Below are positions 28,892 to 37,236 of a stretch of 64,000 nucleotides of DNA, in pieces. Every line of letters begins with the position of its first letter. Positions within the stretch are counted from its first letter, which is position 1. The position numbers were made by a program, and so were the translations under genes. The notes under the pieces are model-generated. The model saw only the letters and a program-made list of their open reading frames with translations. It searched no databases and was not told the origin of the DNA. This DNA comes from Leisingera caerulea DSM 24564 (GTDB lineage: Bacteria > Pseudomonadota > Alphaproteobacteria > Rhodobacterales > Rhodobacteraceae), in NCBI RefSeq assembly GCF_000473325.1, contig NZ_KI421513.1, forward strand, positions 1,435,217 to 1,499,216, in the 5' to 3' direction.

Positions 28892-29377
28892 TCAGAGTTT
28901 CTTGTCCGCGATGCGTAGCTGGCGCGCGCGGGAAAGAATCGCGTCTTCGACCGCCCGGGTGGTGCCGGCGCTGACCGGGCCGCCCTTGGACTGCAGCGCA
29001 ACATTCAGCGAACGCGCGTCCAGCGCCGGGTCCTTGATGTGGATGGTCGCCCGGTAGGAGCGGCCGCCGCCCGGCGGGGTGCCGTATCCCGTCACGATCA
29101 CACCGGTGAACGGATCGACCGACTGCACCGGCAGGAAGGACAGCACATCCAGGCTTGCAGTCCACAGGTAGCGGTTCACCTGAACGGTCTGGTCCGGCTT
29201 GGCGTTCAGGAAGTCAAAGACGGAGGACTTGGTCGCCGCGCCCTGGACCTCTTCCTTGTGGCTGATTGTCCGGGCCGTGCTGGCAGGCGCGTCGCCGCCT
29301 CTGTTGCCGCCGCAAGCCGCGAGGCTGAGACAGATCGCACCAACCAAAGTTACCCGCAGGGTCTTTCCGTATTCCAT
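28892..29377 (-). CDS. DUF3576-family lipoprotein
   Basis: This 161-aa protein has a signal peptide closing in LSLAAC (lipidated C22), a flexible Gly/Ala/Ser linker and a compact domain of about 100 residues typical of DUF3576. The family is found next to leuS/lptE in alphaproteobacteria, and an outer-envelope role is inferred. GGGAG precedes the ATG at 29377. It is probably co-transcribed with leuS. Confidence 0.88.
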   Translation of the reverse strand: MEYGKTLRVTLVGAICLSLAACGGNRGGDAPASTARTISHKEEVQGAATKSSVFDFLNAKPDQTVQVNRYLWTASLDVLSFLPVQSVDPFTGVIVTGYGTPPGGGRSYRATIHIKDPALDARSLNVALQSKGGPVSAGTTRAVEDAILSRARQLRIADKKL

Positions 29378-29584
29378 AACCGCTCCCGGAGCCATTTTCT
29401 GCGCGAACACCTAACGCAAGCCAAGCCGGCGGAGCAAGGGCTTTGGCTTCTATAGTGCTGCGCTGGCGGGCGTTTGTGCCGTAAGCCGGGGCTTATCCGG
29501 CTGCCCCGGGCGCCGGGGGCGGGCAGACTGTGGCAAAGCTGCACCATCCGGGCCCGCATCGTTTCGCCTGACTTTCCCAACACT

Positions 29585-29621
29585 TGCCAAAACGGGGCCG
29601 AAAGAGCGAAACCCCTTGGCA
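29585..29621 (+). promoter_or_regulatory. Long hairpin upstream of the porin gene
   Basis: TGCCAA (29585) and GGGG (29594) pair with CCCC (29612) and TTGGCA (29616), leaving a 14-nt A/G-rich loop, 55 nt before the porin ATG. It may be a leader structure affecting porin mRNA stability or small-RNA control. The rest of 29378-29676 holds only short GC-rich inverted repeats, and no gene is seen. Confidence 0.4.
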
Positions 29622-29676
29622 TACCCACGCCGGATTCCCCGGTTTGGGCTGAGGAATAGAAAACCGAGGGAAAAAC

Positions 29677-30681
29677 ATGAAAAAGGTTCTCTTCGCGACT
29701 ACCGCGCTGATCGCCACCGCAGGCATGGCCGCGGCGGAAGTCAAAATCTCCGGCTACGGCCGTTTCGGCCTGGACTGGAACGAAGCCAACAGCGCTGTTG
29801 CTGGCACCGCCGAAACCAACATCACCAGCCGTTTCCGTCTGACCTTTGACGTGTCGACCGAAACCGACGGCGGCGTCACCGTTGGCGGCCGTATCCGTGC
29901 CCAGGCTCGCAGCCGTGACGGTGCACCGGGCACCGCTGCATGGTCCGCACCGCAGTTCCACGTCGCTTACGGCGGCCTGCGTGTGAACGTTGGCAACATC
30001 TGGGGCGCGATCGACTCCGCACCGGGCCTGTACCTGAACACCACCTCGGTTGGCACCGGCATCGACGGCATGGGCTTCAACTCCCTGGCCATCGGCAACG
30101 GCTTTGACTGGGATACCTTCACTTCCGCAGGCGCTGGCCGCAACGGCATCGAAGCTCTGTACTCCGCAGGCGGTTTCTCCGGCCACATCTCCTACTCGCA
30201 GTCGAACGGCGGTACCGTTCTCGGCGAAGCAAACGGCCTGGAACGCGCAGCAATCATGCTGAGCTACTCCTTCGGTGACTACTTCGTGACCGGTGCATAC
30301 CAGTCCGAAGACAACGGCCGTGCGATCACCAAAAACGGCGCAGCTGTCAGCGCAGGCGACGACCTGATGTTCTTCGCTGCTGGCGCAGACTTCGGCCAGT
30401 TCGGCGCGACCCTGTCCTATGGTCAGACCGAAGAAGCTGACGCTGTGACCCTGGCTGGTGAAGCTGAAATCGGCGCAGCCTCGACCGTTGTTGCATGGGT
30501 GAACTCCACCGACATCGACACCGGTGTGACCGCTGGCCAGACCCGTCTCGACGGCACTGCCTTCGGCATCAACTACGAGTACGACCTGGGCGGCGGCGTG
30601 ACCTTCGTTGCTGGCTACGTGAACACCGCAGCCAACACCAACGAAAACTCCGTTCAGGCAGGTCTGCACTTCAGCTTCTAA
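29677..30681 (+). CDS. Outer-membrane porin
   Basis: This 334-aa protein has a signal peptide (MKKVLFATTA onward, cleaved near AAA at 20). The mature part opens with a Porin_4-type first strand (EVKISGYGRFGLDW). Alternating amphipathic strands continue to a C-terminal strand ending in phenylalanine (LHFSF), the sorting signal for barrel assembly. It forms general diffusion channels. Codon choice is strikingly uniform (ctg, ggc, gcc, aac dominate), as in highly expressed genes. GAGGG precedes the ATG and a clear terminator follows, so it is monocistronic. Confidence 0.95.
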   Translation: MKKVLFATTALIATAGMAAAEVKISGYGRFGLDWNEANSAVAGTAETNITSRFRLTFDVSTETDGGVTVGGRIRAQARSRDGAPGTAAWSAPQFHVAYGGLRVNVGNIWGAIDSAPGLYLNTTSVGTGIDGMGFNSLAIGNGFDWDTFTSAGAGRNGIEALYSAGGFSGHISYSQSNGGTVLGEANGLERAAIMLSYSFGDYFVTGAYQSEDNGRAITKNGAAVSAGDDLMFFAAGADFGQFGATLSYGQTEEADAVTLAGEAEIGAASTVVAWVNSTDIDTGVTAGQTRLDGTAFGINYEYDLGGGVTFVAGYVNTAANTNENSVQAGLHFSF

Positions 30682-30688
30682 GCTGAAG
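30669..30688. repeat. Perfect palindrome across the porin stop codon
   Basis: CTTCAGCTT and AAGCTGAAG are separated by CT and span the TAA at 30679-30681. The mRNA would fold into a 9-bp hairpin with a tiny loop exactly at the stop, 20 nt before the terminator. Confidence 0.6.
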
Positions 30689-30708
30689 CACGCCTAGCGT
30701 GACTTTCG

Positions 30709-30742
30709 GGGCGGGTTCCTTCGGGTCCCGCCCTTTTCTTTT
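30709..30742 (+). terminator. Rho-independent terminator of the porin gene
   Basis: A 7-bp stem GGGCGGG / CCCGCCC with an 11-nt loop is followed by TTTTCTTTT. Confidence 0.9.
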
Positions 30743-30804
30743 GGCTCTTAACATTTGCAGGCAAACAGTGTTTTTTGCGGCCAAACAAAGATGAGGCCGG
30801 ACCC

Positions 30805-31455
30805 ATGCCGCTAGAAGAGATCAAATCCAGGATTGCCAAGGCCGAAGCAAAGGCGGGCCGCGCGCCGGGCAGTGTGCAGCTGATTGCGGTCTCCAAGGTG
30901 CAGCCGAACGAGCGGGTTGAGGCTGTGCTGGAAGAAGGCCATCGCTGTTTTGGCGAGAATAAGGTGCAGGAGGCCGCAGGCAAATGGCCTGATTTTGCCG
31001 AGCGATTCGACGGTATCGACTTGCACCTGATCGGCCCCTTGCAGACCAACAAAGCCCGCCAGGCGATGGAGCTGTTTGACAGCATTCACTCGGTGGACCG
31101 TCCCAAGCTGGCCAAGACCCTGGCCCGGCTGGCGCAGGAGCTGGGGAAATGCCCTGACCTGTTCATTCAGGTGAACACCGGCGAAGAGGAGCAGAAGGCG
31201 GGCGTGATGCCGGCGGATGCGGATGCTTTCATCGCTGAATGCCGCGCGCTGGATCTGCCGGTCAAGGGGCTGATGTGCATCCCGCCGGTGGATGAGGAGC
31301 CCAGCCTGCACTTCGCGCTGCTGGCCAAGATTGCCAAACGCAATGGCCTGCAGGGGCTGTCGATGGGCATGAGCGGCGATTTCGAGACTGCAATTGCACT
31401 TGGCGCGACCCATGTCCGCGTTGGCTCTGCCATTTTCGGCGCCCGAACCTATTGA
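30805..31455 (+). CDS. yggS: PLP homeostasis protein YggS/PROSC
   Basis: This 216-aa single-domain alanine-racemase-barrel protein binds pyridoxal phosphate through K31 in LIAVSKVQP. Further family motifs are CFGENKVQEA, HLIGPLQTNK, GLMCIPP and MGMSGDFETAI, with RVGSAIFG at the end. It buffers PLP and influences amino acid metabolism and is not a catalyst as far as known. Upstream frame positions up to a TTG at 30775 look non-coding, so the ATG at 30805 is used. Confidence 0.95.
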   Translation: MPLEEIKSRIAKAEAKAGRAPGSVQLIAVSKVQPNERVEAVLEEGHRCFGENKVQEAAGKWPDFAERFDGIDLHLIGPLQTNKARQAMELFDSIHSVDRPKLAKTLARLAQELGKCPDLFIQVNTGEEEQKAGVMPADADAFIAECRALDLPVKGLMCIPPVDEEPSLHFALLAKIAKRNGLQGLSMGMSGDFETAIALGATHVRVGSAIFGARTY

Positions 31456-31480
31456 GGCGCAAAAGTTCTGTGAAAACTTT

Positions 31481-31511
31481 CACCCAAGACTTTTTGGAAA
31501 AGTCTTGGGTG
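31481..31511. terminator. Bidirectional terminator with a 14-bp perfect stem
   Basis: CACCCAAGACTTTT pairs perfectly with AAAAGTCTTGGGTG around a 3-nt loop. T-runs lie inside the stem on each strand, and a second A/T-rich inverted repeat is at about 31461-31480. It sits between the convergent yggS and L,D-transpeptidase genes. Confidence 0.8.
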
Positions 31512-31513
31512 CG

Positions 31514-32023
31514 TCAGGCGCTGCCCAAGGGCGGCACAATGAGCCGGGTGCCCGGTTGGGTCCGGGCGGCCAGCCAGTGCAGGTGCGAGCGGGAAAAGGC
31601 GATGCAGCCCTCGGTGGGGAACCCCGGACGCCGCCACTGGTGCAGAAAGATCGCTGAGCCCTTGCCGGGCACGGCCTCCGGCCAGTTCCAATCCGTGATC
31701 AGGACCAGGTCATACAGCGGATCGGCACGGCGCAGCTTTTCGTGGCTGAACGCATAAGGCGCCCGGACATGATGGTTGTAGGCGCTGTGGCCTGCATCGT
31801 CCGACCACAAATCGCCTGGGCCGATCGGCTGTGCCCAGGGGGCAGGGCGGCTGAGGCGGTCCGGGCGGTAGAGCATGCCCGCAATCCGGTGGGTGCCAAC
31901 GGGTGTGGCGCCATCGCCTTCGCGTTTGGCGCGGGACAGCCCGCCTTTGCCGATGGAGCAGGGCAGCATCCGGCCCAGGAAACGCACACCGCGCGGGGTC
32001 AGGACCAGATCGGCCGGCGTCAT
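31514..32023 (-). CDS. L,D-transpeptidase (YkuD) catalytic-domain protein
   Basis: This 169-aa protein is almost only the YkuD domain. The motif runs from H128 (FLHQW) to the nucleophile C140 in TEGCIAFS. Such enzymes form 3-3 peptidoglycan crosslinks or attach proteins to peptidoglycan. No signal peptide is visible, so export is uncertain. Its ATG overlaps the ribA stop by one base (TAATG). Confidence 0.88.
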   Translation of the reverse strand: MTPADLVLTPRGVRFLGRMLPCSIGKGGLSRAKREGDGATPVGTHRIAGMLYRPDRLSRPAPWAQPIGPGDLWSDDAGHSAYNHHVRAPYAFSHEKLRRADPLYDLVLITDWNWPEAVPGKGSAIFLHQWRRPGFPTEGCIAFSRSHLHWLAARTQPGTRLIVPPLGSA

Positions 32024-33111
32024 TACAGCATGTGCCCGGATTTGCGGGCCTTGGTGGCCAGATAATGCTGGTTGTGGGCGTTTTCACCGACTTTCAGGGC
32101 CACCCGTTCCGCGACATGAACGCCGGTTTTTTCCATCATCGCGATCTTGTTCGGGTTGTTGGTCAGCAGCCGCACCTGGGAAAATCCCATCTTTTGCAAA
32201 ATGGCCGCCCCCAGGCGGAAATCACGCTCGTCATCCTCGAAGCCCAGGCGGTGGTTGGCCTCCACCGTGTCAAAGCCTTGATCCTGCAAGGAATAAGCGC
32301 GCATTTTATTGGCAAGCCCGATGCCGCGGCCCTCCTGATTAAGGTACAGCAGCACACCTGCGCCTTCTTCGCCCATCTGCGCCAGTGCGCCGCGCAGCTG
32401 CGGGCCGCAATCGCATTTGAGCGAGCCCAGCACATCGCCGGTGAAACAGGCGGAATGCAGCCGCGCCAGCACCGGTCTGGAGCGGTCGGGACGGCCGATT
32501 TCGACGGCATAATGCTCCTCGGCGCCGTCTTCGGGCCGGAAGATGTGCAACCGCCCGGCCTCGGCGGCGTCCATAGGCAGACGTGCGGCGGCAACCGGGT
32601 GCAAGGGCGAGCTTTCGCTGAGCAGCGGAGCTGCGGCAGTCCGCGAAATAGTGGTCAGCCCGTGATCCGCCGCAAAGGCGGCTGCACCGCTGAGCGGCAC
32701 CAGCGCCGCGGCCGGCAGCAGACGTGCGGATTTCACCAGCGCGATTGCCAGCCGGTGCAAGTTTGCACTGCCGCCGCGCTGGCTGGACAGCGGGCCCTTC
32801 ATCGGCGTGTTCAGGTCGTCCGCCGGGTCCGCCAGCGCCTGAATCCAGTCCAGACCTTCGGTGTCCGGGACGGTTACGCGGGCGGTGTCCTCGTCGTAAA
32901 CCCGCGCTTTCAGCGTATCCGCCCTCCGCGCTGTCAGAGCCAGCGACAGATCCCCCAGCGCCCGCAGGTCCGCCAGGCGCGCCTCGGTCAGGGATTCGAC
33001 AGCAATCGCCAGCGCTGCCTCATCGCCGCAGGTGAGCACCACCGGCAGGCCCATGCGCAGATCGACCCGGGCGCGGGCCAGCAATTCGATCATGGTGGGC
33101 ATCAGGCTCAT
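32023..33111 (-). CDS. ribA: GTP cyclohydrolase II
   Basis: The C-terminal part (about 185-362 of 362 aa) is a full GTP cyclohydrolase II: zinc ligands C222, C233 and C235 in ACFTGDVLGSLKCDC, then YLNQEGRGIGLANK and LLTNNPNKI. It opens the GTP ring in the first step of riboflavin synthesis. The N-terminal portion of about 180 residues lacks the acidic DHBP-synthase signature of RibBA proteins and looks like a degenerate or repurposed domain, as in other alphaproteobacterial RibA. It is co-transcribed with the L,D-transpeptidase. Confidence 0.93.
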   Translation of the reverse strand: MSLMPTMIELLARARVDLRMGLPVVLTCGDEAALAIAVESLTEARLADLRALGDLSLALTARRADTLKARVYDEDTARVTVPDTEGLDWIQALADPADDLNTPMKGPLSSQRGGSANLHRLAIALVKSARLLPAAALVPLSGAAAFAADHGLTTISRTAAAPLLSESSPLHPVAAARLPMDAAEAGRLHIFRPEDGAEEHYAVEIGRPDRSRPVLARLHSACFTGDVLGSLKCDCGPQLRGALAQMGEEGAGVLLYLNQEGRGIGLANKMRAYSLQDQGFDTVEANHRLGFEDDERDFRLGAAILQKMGFSQVRLLTNNPNKIAMMEKTGVHVAERVALKVGENAHNQHYLATKARKSGHML

Positions 33112-33284
33112 GCGGGGTATCCGGTGTTATTCTGTAACAAAGGCTCGCCGTCTTTACGCCCAAATGCAACGGATGTGAAACATTTTCCATGTCATGGACA
33201 CGTCGGCGTGAGAGTTTTGCAGCAAATCTTGCCGCGGGCGCAAGGGATGCGCATTTGTGGTTCTAAGAACAGGAGGGTTAGCCG

Positions 33285-33971
33285 ATGGCGCAACTGAAGA
33301 AAATTCTGCTGGTTGATGACGACGAAGACCTGCGCGAGGCCTTGAGCGAGCAACTGGTGATGACCGAGGACTTCGATGTCTTTGAGGCGGAGAACGGTCA
33401 AAGCGCGATGGAGCGCGCCAAGGAAGCCCTCTATGACCTGATCATACTGGATGTCGGCCTGCCGGATACCGACGGGCGGGAGCTGTGCCGCCTGATGCGC
33501 AAGCAGGGGGTAAAGGCGCCGATCCTGATGCTGACCGGCCATGACAGCGATGCCGACACTATCCTTGGGCTGGATGCCGGCGCCAATGACTATGTCTCCA
33601 AGCCGTTCAAATTCCCGGTGCTGCTGGCGCGGATCCGTGCTCAGCTGCGCCAGCATGAACAGTCCGAAGACGCGGTCTTTGCGCTGGGGCCGTATACGTT
33701 CAAGCCCGCGATGAAGCTGCTGATCACCGAAGACGACCGCAAGATCCGGCTGACCGAGAAAGAGACCAATATCCTCAAGTTTCTGTACCGCTCCAGCGAT
33801 GGGGTGGTGCCGCGCGACGTGCTGCTGCATGAGGTTTGGGGCTACAATGCGGGTGTCACCACCCACACGCTGGAAACCCATATCTACCGGCTGCGGCAGA
33901 AAATTGAGCCCGATCCGTCCAATGCGCGCCTGCTGGTGACGGAATCAGGCGGATACCGGCTGGTCGCCTGA
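33285..33971 (+). CDS. OmpR/PhoB-family response regulator
   Basis: This 228-aa protein has a receiver domain (1-125) with the acidic pocket DDDED (11-15), phosphoacceptor D56 in IILDVG, the switch Thr in MLTGHD and the conserved Lys in SKPF. The DNA-binding winged helix (130-228) has the TLETHIYRLRQKIEP recognition region and the closing ESGGYRLV. AGGAGGG precedes the ATG. No sensor kinase adjoins it, so it is an orphan regulator here. It is divergent from ribA (173 nt between). Confidence 0.95.
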   Translation: MAQLKKILLVDDDEDLREALSEQLVMTEDFDVFEAENGQSAMERAKEALYDLIILDVGLPDTDGRELCRLMRKQGVKAPILMLTGHDSDADTILGLDAGANDYVSKPFKFPVLLARIRAQLRQHEQSEDAVFALGPYTFKPAMKLLITEDDRKIRLTEKETNILKFLYRSSDGVVPRDVLLHEVWGYNAGVTTHTLETHIYRLRQKIEPDPSNARLLVTESGGYRLVA

Positions 33972-34075
33972 GGCATGGCGTTGAGCCAGATCAAAGAAGA
34001 CAGTAGAGTTCATCTTTAGACTGTATTCGATCCCGCGCATATCCGGGTTACGATATGCACCTCCCTGTTGGACTT

Positions 34076-34103
34076 GGCCGGGCCTCGAGCCCGGCCTTTT
34101 TTT
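34076..34103 (+). terminator. Rho-independent terminator of the response-regulator gene
   Basis: An 8-bp stem GGCCGGGC / GCCCGGCC with loop CTCGA runs into seven T residues, 105 nt after the stop codon. Confidence 0.92.
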
Positions 34104-34205
34104 GGCGCTGGACCGCGCGGCGCCTTTGCGCAATTCATCTCTGGCCCTTCCTGGCCGGGGCGGGCAGTATCGCGCCCGAATCCGGATTTCATGATGAGGC
34201 GCGCG

Positions 34206-34994
34206 ATGCCATTTACCCTTGCCACCTGGAACATCAACTCGGTCCGCCTGCGCGAGCCGATCGTGCAAAAGCTCTTGCAGGAGGAAGGGCCGGATGTGCT
34301 GTGCCTGCAGGAGTGCAAAAGCCCGGTGGAGAAGATCCCGGTGGAGGGGTTTGCGGCGCTTGGTTATGGCCACATGATCGCGCGCGGGCAGAAGGGCTAT
34401 AACGGCGTTGCGATCCTGTCGCGGCTGCCGATCGAGGATATCGGCGAGCAGGACTTTGCCGGCCTGGGCCATGCCCGCCATGTGGCCGGACGGCTGGAAA
34501 ACGGGGTAGTGATCCACAACTTTTATGTGCCGGCGGGCGGCGATGTGCCGGACCGGGACGTGAATGAGAAGTTCGGCCAGAAGCTGGATTACCTGACGGA
34601 CATGCGCGACTGGTTCCATGCGGAAAAGCCGGAGAAATCCATTCTCGTCGGCGACCTGAATATTGCGCCGCGGGAGGATGACGTCTGGGATCACAAGAAG
34701 CTGCTGAAAGTGGTGAGCCACACGCCCGTAGAGGTCGAGCATCTGGCCGATACCCAAGAGGCCGGCGGCTGGGTCGACATCACCCGCCGGGATATTCCGG
34801 AGGGCAAACTGTACAGCTGGTGGTCGTACCGCGCGCGCGATTGGGACGCCGCGGACAAGGGGCGGCGGCTGGATCATGTCTGGGCGACGCCGGATATCGC
34901 AGGGGCGGGCCATTCCAGCCGGATTCTGCGCGATGCCCGCGGCTGGGAAAAACCCAGCGACCATGCGCCGGTGTTTGCAACCTTCGACCTGTGA
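34206..34994 (+). CDS. xth: Exodeoxyribonuclease III / AP endonuclease
   Basis: This 262-aa Mg-dependent endonuclease/exonuclease/phosphatase-fold enzyme nicks DNA at abasic sites. Landmarks are TWNINSVR near the start, the catalytic Glu in LQECK, the GDLN core (VGDLNIAPREDDV) and the final SDHAPVF with the catalytic Asp-His. The start ATG 34206 matches family N-termini (MPFTLATWN), with GAGG just upstream. A longer open frame crosses the terminator and is rejected. One GC-rich repeat element follows its stop. Confidence 0.95.
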   Translation: MPFTLATWNINSVRLREPIVQKLLQEEGPDVLCLQECKSPVEKIPVEGFAALGYGHMIARGQKGYNGVAILSRLPIEDIGEQDFAGLGHARHVAGRLENGVVIHNFYVPAGGDVPDRDVNEKFGQKLDYLTDMRDWFHAEKPEKSILVGDLNIAPREDDVWDHKKLLKVVSHTPVEVEHLADTQEAGGWVDITRRDIPEGKLYSWWSYRARDWDAADKGRRLDHVWATPDIAGAGHSSRILRDARGWEKPSDHAPVFATFDL

Positions 34995-35006
34995 CGGAGG
35001 GCGGGG

Positions 35007-35167
35007 GGCTCCCGCCTGATCCGGGCCCTCCGGGGGAGGGCCCTCCTCAGTTGGGCCAGGCACTGCGCTGGCGCGCAGTGCGGGCACGCCGCGCGACAGC
35101 GCGGCGCGCGGCCCAACGCCGCCAGGGGGCTGGCGCAGCCAGGGCCCGCCAGCGGGGGCGGGAGAGC
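35007..35167. repeat. GC-rich nested-palindrome element, copy 1
   Basis: Outer ends are GGCTCCCGCC (35007) and GGCGGGAG (35157). A GGGCCCTCC-GGG-GGAGGGCCC hairpin lies at 35023-35043. The inner pair is TTGGGCC (35051) and GGCCCAA (35110). Between them lie two tetraloop hairpins: CACTGCGC-TGGC-GCGCAGTG (35061-35080) and GCCGCGC-GACA-GCGCGGC (35088-35105). It lies downstream of xth and at the broken 3' end of the opposing DUF6653-like remnant. No coding potential of its own is apparent. Confidence 0.7.
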
Positions 35168-35173
35168 ACCCGG

Positions 35174-35336
35174 TCAGCGCAGCCGGAACCGGAGCCGGAC
35201 GGGCAGGCTCATCAGCGGCAGCGCCTGCCATGCGGCTGTAAACGCTCCAAGGATTGGCGTGCCGGTCCCAGGCGGCCTCGTCCGCGCGCATCAGCCGTTC
35301 CGGCGCGGCAAAAAGGCCAAACCGCGGCCGGGCCAT
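35174..35336 (-). pseudogene. Remnant of a DUF6653-like gene
   Basis: An intact start (ATG 35336, with AGGAG well spaced upstream) opens a frame whose first 36 residues include WDRHANPWSVYSRM, resembling the conserved opening of DUF6653 proteins. Beyond residue 36 this frame loses protein character. The neighbouring frame reads a hydrophobic/basic continuation (ALPLMSLPVRLRF) to a stop at 35174-35176, as if frameshifted. The GC-rich element begins seven bases further on. The family usually has about 140-150 residues, so the gene looks truncated and dead. Family match is from memory of the motif. Confidence 0.5.
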
Positions 35337-35410
35337 GGGCAAACTCCTCTCTTGGTTTCCGGCGCACAGGATTCCATATAGGGGGGAAGTTCCAAGCGGA
35401 GAACAAACTG

Positions 35411-36337
35411 ATGAGCGATATTATTGGCAGCGCCGCACCGGCGGGCGATCTGATCAAGGACGTGACCGAAGCAACCTTCATGCAGGACGTTGTCGAGGCG
35501 TCGATGCAAGCTCCGGTGATCGTGGATTTCTGGGCGCCCTGGTGCGGCCCCTGCAAGACCCTGGGCCCGATGCTGGAGGCCGCCGTCACCAAGGCCAAGG
35601 GTGCTGTGACCATGGCCAAGATCAATGTGGACGAAAACCAGCGCCTGGCCCAGGCGCTGGCGCAGCAGGGGCTGCCGCTGCAATCCATCCCGACCGTTGT
35701 CGCCTTTGTGCAGGGCCGCCCGGTCGACATGTTCCAGGGCGCCCTGCCGGCGTCGGAAATCGACGCCTTCCTGAAGAAGGTGATCGAGGCCGCGGGCGGC
35801 ACCGCGGACGGCGGGCTTGGCGAAGCGCTGGAAGCCGCGGAGCAGATGCTGGCCGAAGGCGCGGTTGCGGATGCGGCCCAGACCTTTGCCGCTATCCTGG
35901 GCGAGGATGACAAGAATGCTGCGGCTTATGGCGGTCTGGCGCGGGCTCATATTGCGCTGGGCGAGTTGGATCAGGCCGAAGCGGTTCTGAACGGCGCGCC
36001 GGCGGAAATCGCCGAAGCCGCGGAAATCGAAGCAGCTTTTGCGCAAATCGAACTCGCGCGGCAGGCGGAAAATGCCGGCCCGGTGGCTGAGCTTCGGGCC
36101 GCTGTGGACGCAAACCCCGGGGATCATCAGGCCCGCTTCGACCTGGCGCAGGCCCTGCATGCATCGGGTGACACCGGGGCTGCCGTCGACGAGCTGCTGG
36201 AGCTGTTCCGCCGCGACCGGGAGTGGAATGACGGTGCCGCCAAGACGCAGCTCTTCACCATCTTCGACGCGCTCAAGCCGAACGACCCGGTGGTTCTGAA
36301 CGGCCGGCGCAAACTGAGCTCAATGATATTTGCCTAA
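35411..36337 (+). CDS. Thioredoxin-TPR co-chaperone (CnoX/YbbN-like)
   Basis: This 308-aa protein has a thioredoxin domain (about 18-130) with the redox motif WCGPCK (C45, C48) and cis-proline SIPTVV. It is followed by tetratricopeptide-like helices (about 140-300) rich in Ala/Glu, with a long acidic first helix. In E. coli CnoX (YbbN) passes oxidatively damaged clients to GroEL/DnaK; here the CXXC is intact, so thiol reduction is possible. GGAGA precedes the ATG. It leads a run with the LON-domain and Trm112 genes. Confidence 0.92.
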   Translation: MSDIIGSAAPAGDLIKDVTEATFMQDVVEASMQAPVIVDFWAPWCGPCKTLGPMLEAAVTKAKGAVTMAKINVDENQRLAQALAQQGLPLQSIPTVVAFVQGRPVDMFQGALPASEIDAFLKKVIEAAGGTADGGLGEALEAAEQMLAEGAVADAAQTFAAILGEDDKNAAAYGGLARAHIALGELDQAEAVLNGAPAEIAEAAEIEAAFAQIELARQAENAGPVAELRAAVDANPGDHQARFDLAQALHASGDTGAAVDELLELFRRDREWNDGAAKTQLFTIFDALKPNDPVVLNGRRKLSSMIFA

Positions 36338-36364
36338 GATCGGGGCAGCACTACACTCTGTCCT

Positions 36365-37009
36365 ATGATCCAGCCTGCTGATCTGCCGGACACGATTGCC
36401 GTGTTTCCCTTGCCCGGGGCGCTTTTGCTGCCCCGCTCGCGCCTGCCGCTGCACATCTTTGAGCCGCGGTATCTGCAAATGCTTGAAGACACGCTGAAAA
36501 CGCGGCAGCGGCTGATCGGCATGGTGCAGCCTTGCCCGGGCCCGAACGGGCAAGATGAGGATCTGCATGCGATCGGCTGCGCCGGGCGGGTCACCCAGTT
36601 TTCCGAGACCGAGGACGGGCGGTATCTGGTCACGCTGTCAGGCGTGTCCCGATTCCGCGTCACCCGCGAGTCCAGCGGGTTTTCCCCGTACCGGCGCTGC
36701 GATGTCAGCTGGGCGGGCTTTGAACGGGACCTGGGCCGGTCGGAGGCGGATGAGACGCTGGACCGCCCTTCATTTCTGAATCTGCTGGAGCGGTTCTTTA
36801 TGGCGCGCAGCCTGTCGACGGACTGGGAGGCCCTGAAAGAGGCTGAGGACGAGCTGCTGATCAATTCCCTGGCGATGCTCCTGGAGTTCGACCCTGAGGA
36901 CAAACAGGCCTTGCTCGAGGCGCCTTGCCTTGCGACAAGGCGGGAAACGCTTGTCACTTTGATTGAATTCGCCCTGCGCGGCGGCTCTCAGGAGGAAACC
37001 CTGCAATGA
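36365..37009 (+). CDS. LON substrate-binding-domain protein
   Basis: This 214-aa protein matches the N-terminal substrate-recognition domain of Lon protease ([20 protein letters not shown], then [11 protein letters not shown]) without ATPase or protease parts. Stand-alone versions are common in alphaproteobacteria and are presumed to handle unfolded proteins. It starts 27 nt after the thioredoxin-TPR gene and overlaps the Trm112-like gene by four bases, which supports a shared protein-quality role. Confidence 0.92.
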   Translation: MIQPADLPDTIAVFPLPGALLLPRSRLPLHIFEPRYLQMLEDTLKTRQRLIGMVQPCPGPNGQDEDLHAIGCAGRVTQFSETEDGRYLVTLSGVSRFRVTRESSGFSPYRRCDVSWAGFERDLGRSEADETLDRPSFLNLLERFFMARSLSTDWEALKEAEDELLINSLAMLLEFDPEDKQALLEAPCLATRRETLVTLIEFALRGGSQEETLQ

Positions 37010-37194
37010 CCGAACCACAGGCGCCTGCCTTTGACCGGCGGATGCTGGAAGCGCTGGTCTGCCCGCTGACCCAGACGGTGCTGGACTACGATGCCCAGGC
37101 ACAGGAGCTGATCTCGCGCGCGGCCAATCTTGCCTTCCCGATCCGCAACGGTATTCCAGTGATGCTGGTGGATGAGGCACGCGAGCTGGACTGA
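37006..37194 (+). CDS. Trm112-family protein
   Basis: This 62-aa small protein of the Trm112/UPF0434 family has a core LEALVCPLT, then [18 protein letters not shown]. In eukaryotes and archaea Trm112 activates methyltransferases, while the bacterial role is not settled. Only one cysteine of the usual zinc knuckle remains, so metal binding is doubtful. Its ATG overlaps the LON-domain gene stop (ATGA). The 37195-37528 stretch after it holds only the GC-rich element. Confidence 0.92.
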   Translation: MTEPQAPAFDRRMLEALVCPLTQTVLDYDAQAQELISRAANLAFPIRNGIPVMLVDEARELD

Positions 37195-37236
37195 GGCCGG
37201 TCTCAGCTTGGAACGGTCCTGACAGCCGCAACCGGA

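Noticed and set aside
34068..34205. Extended start for the exonuclease III protein
   Set aside because: The extension would be translated across the terminator stem at 34076-34103. Family N-termini start at MPFTLATWN (34206).
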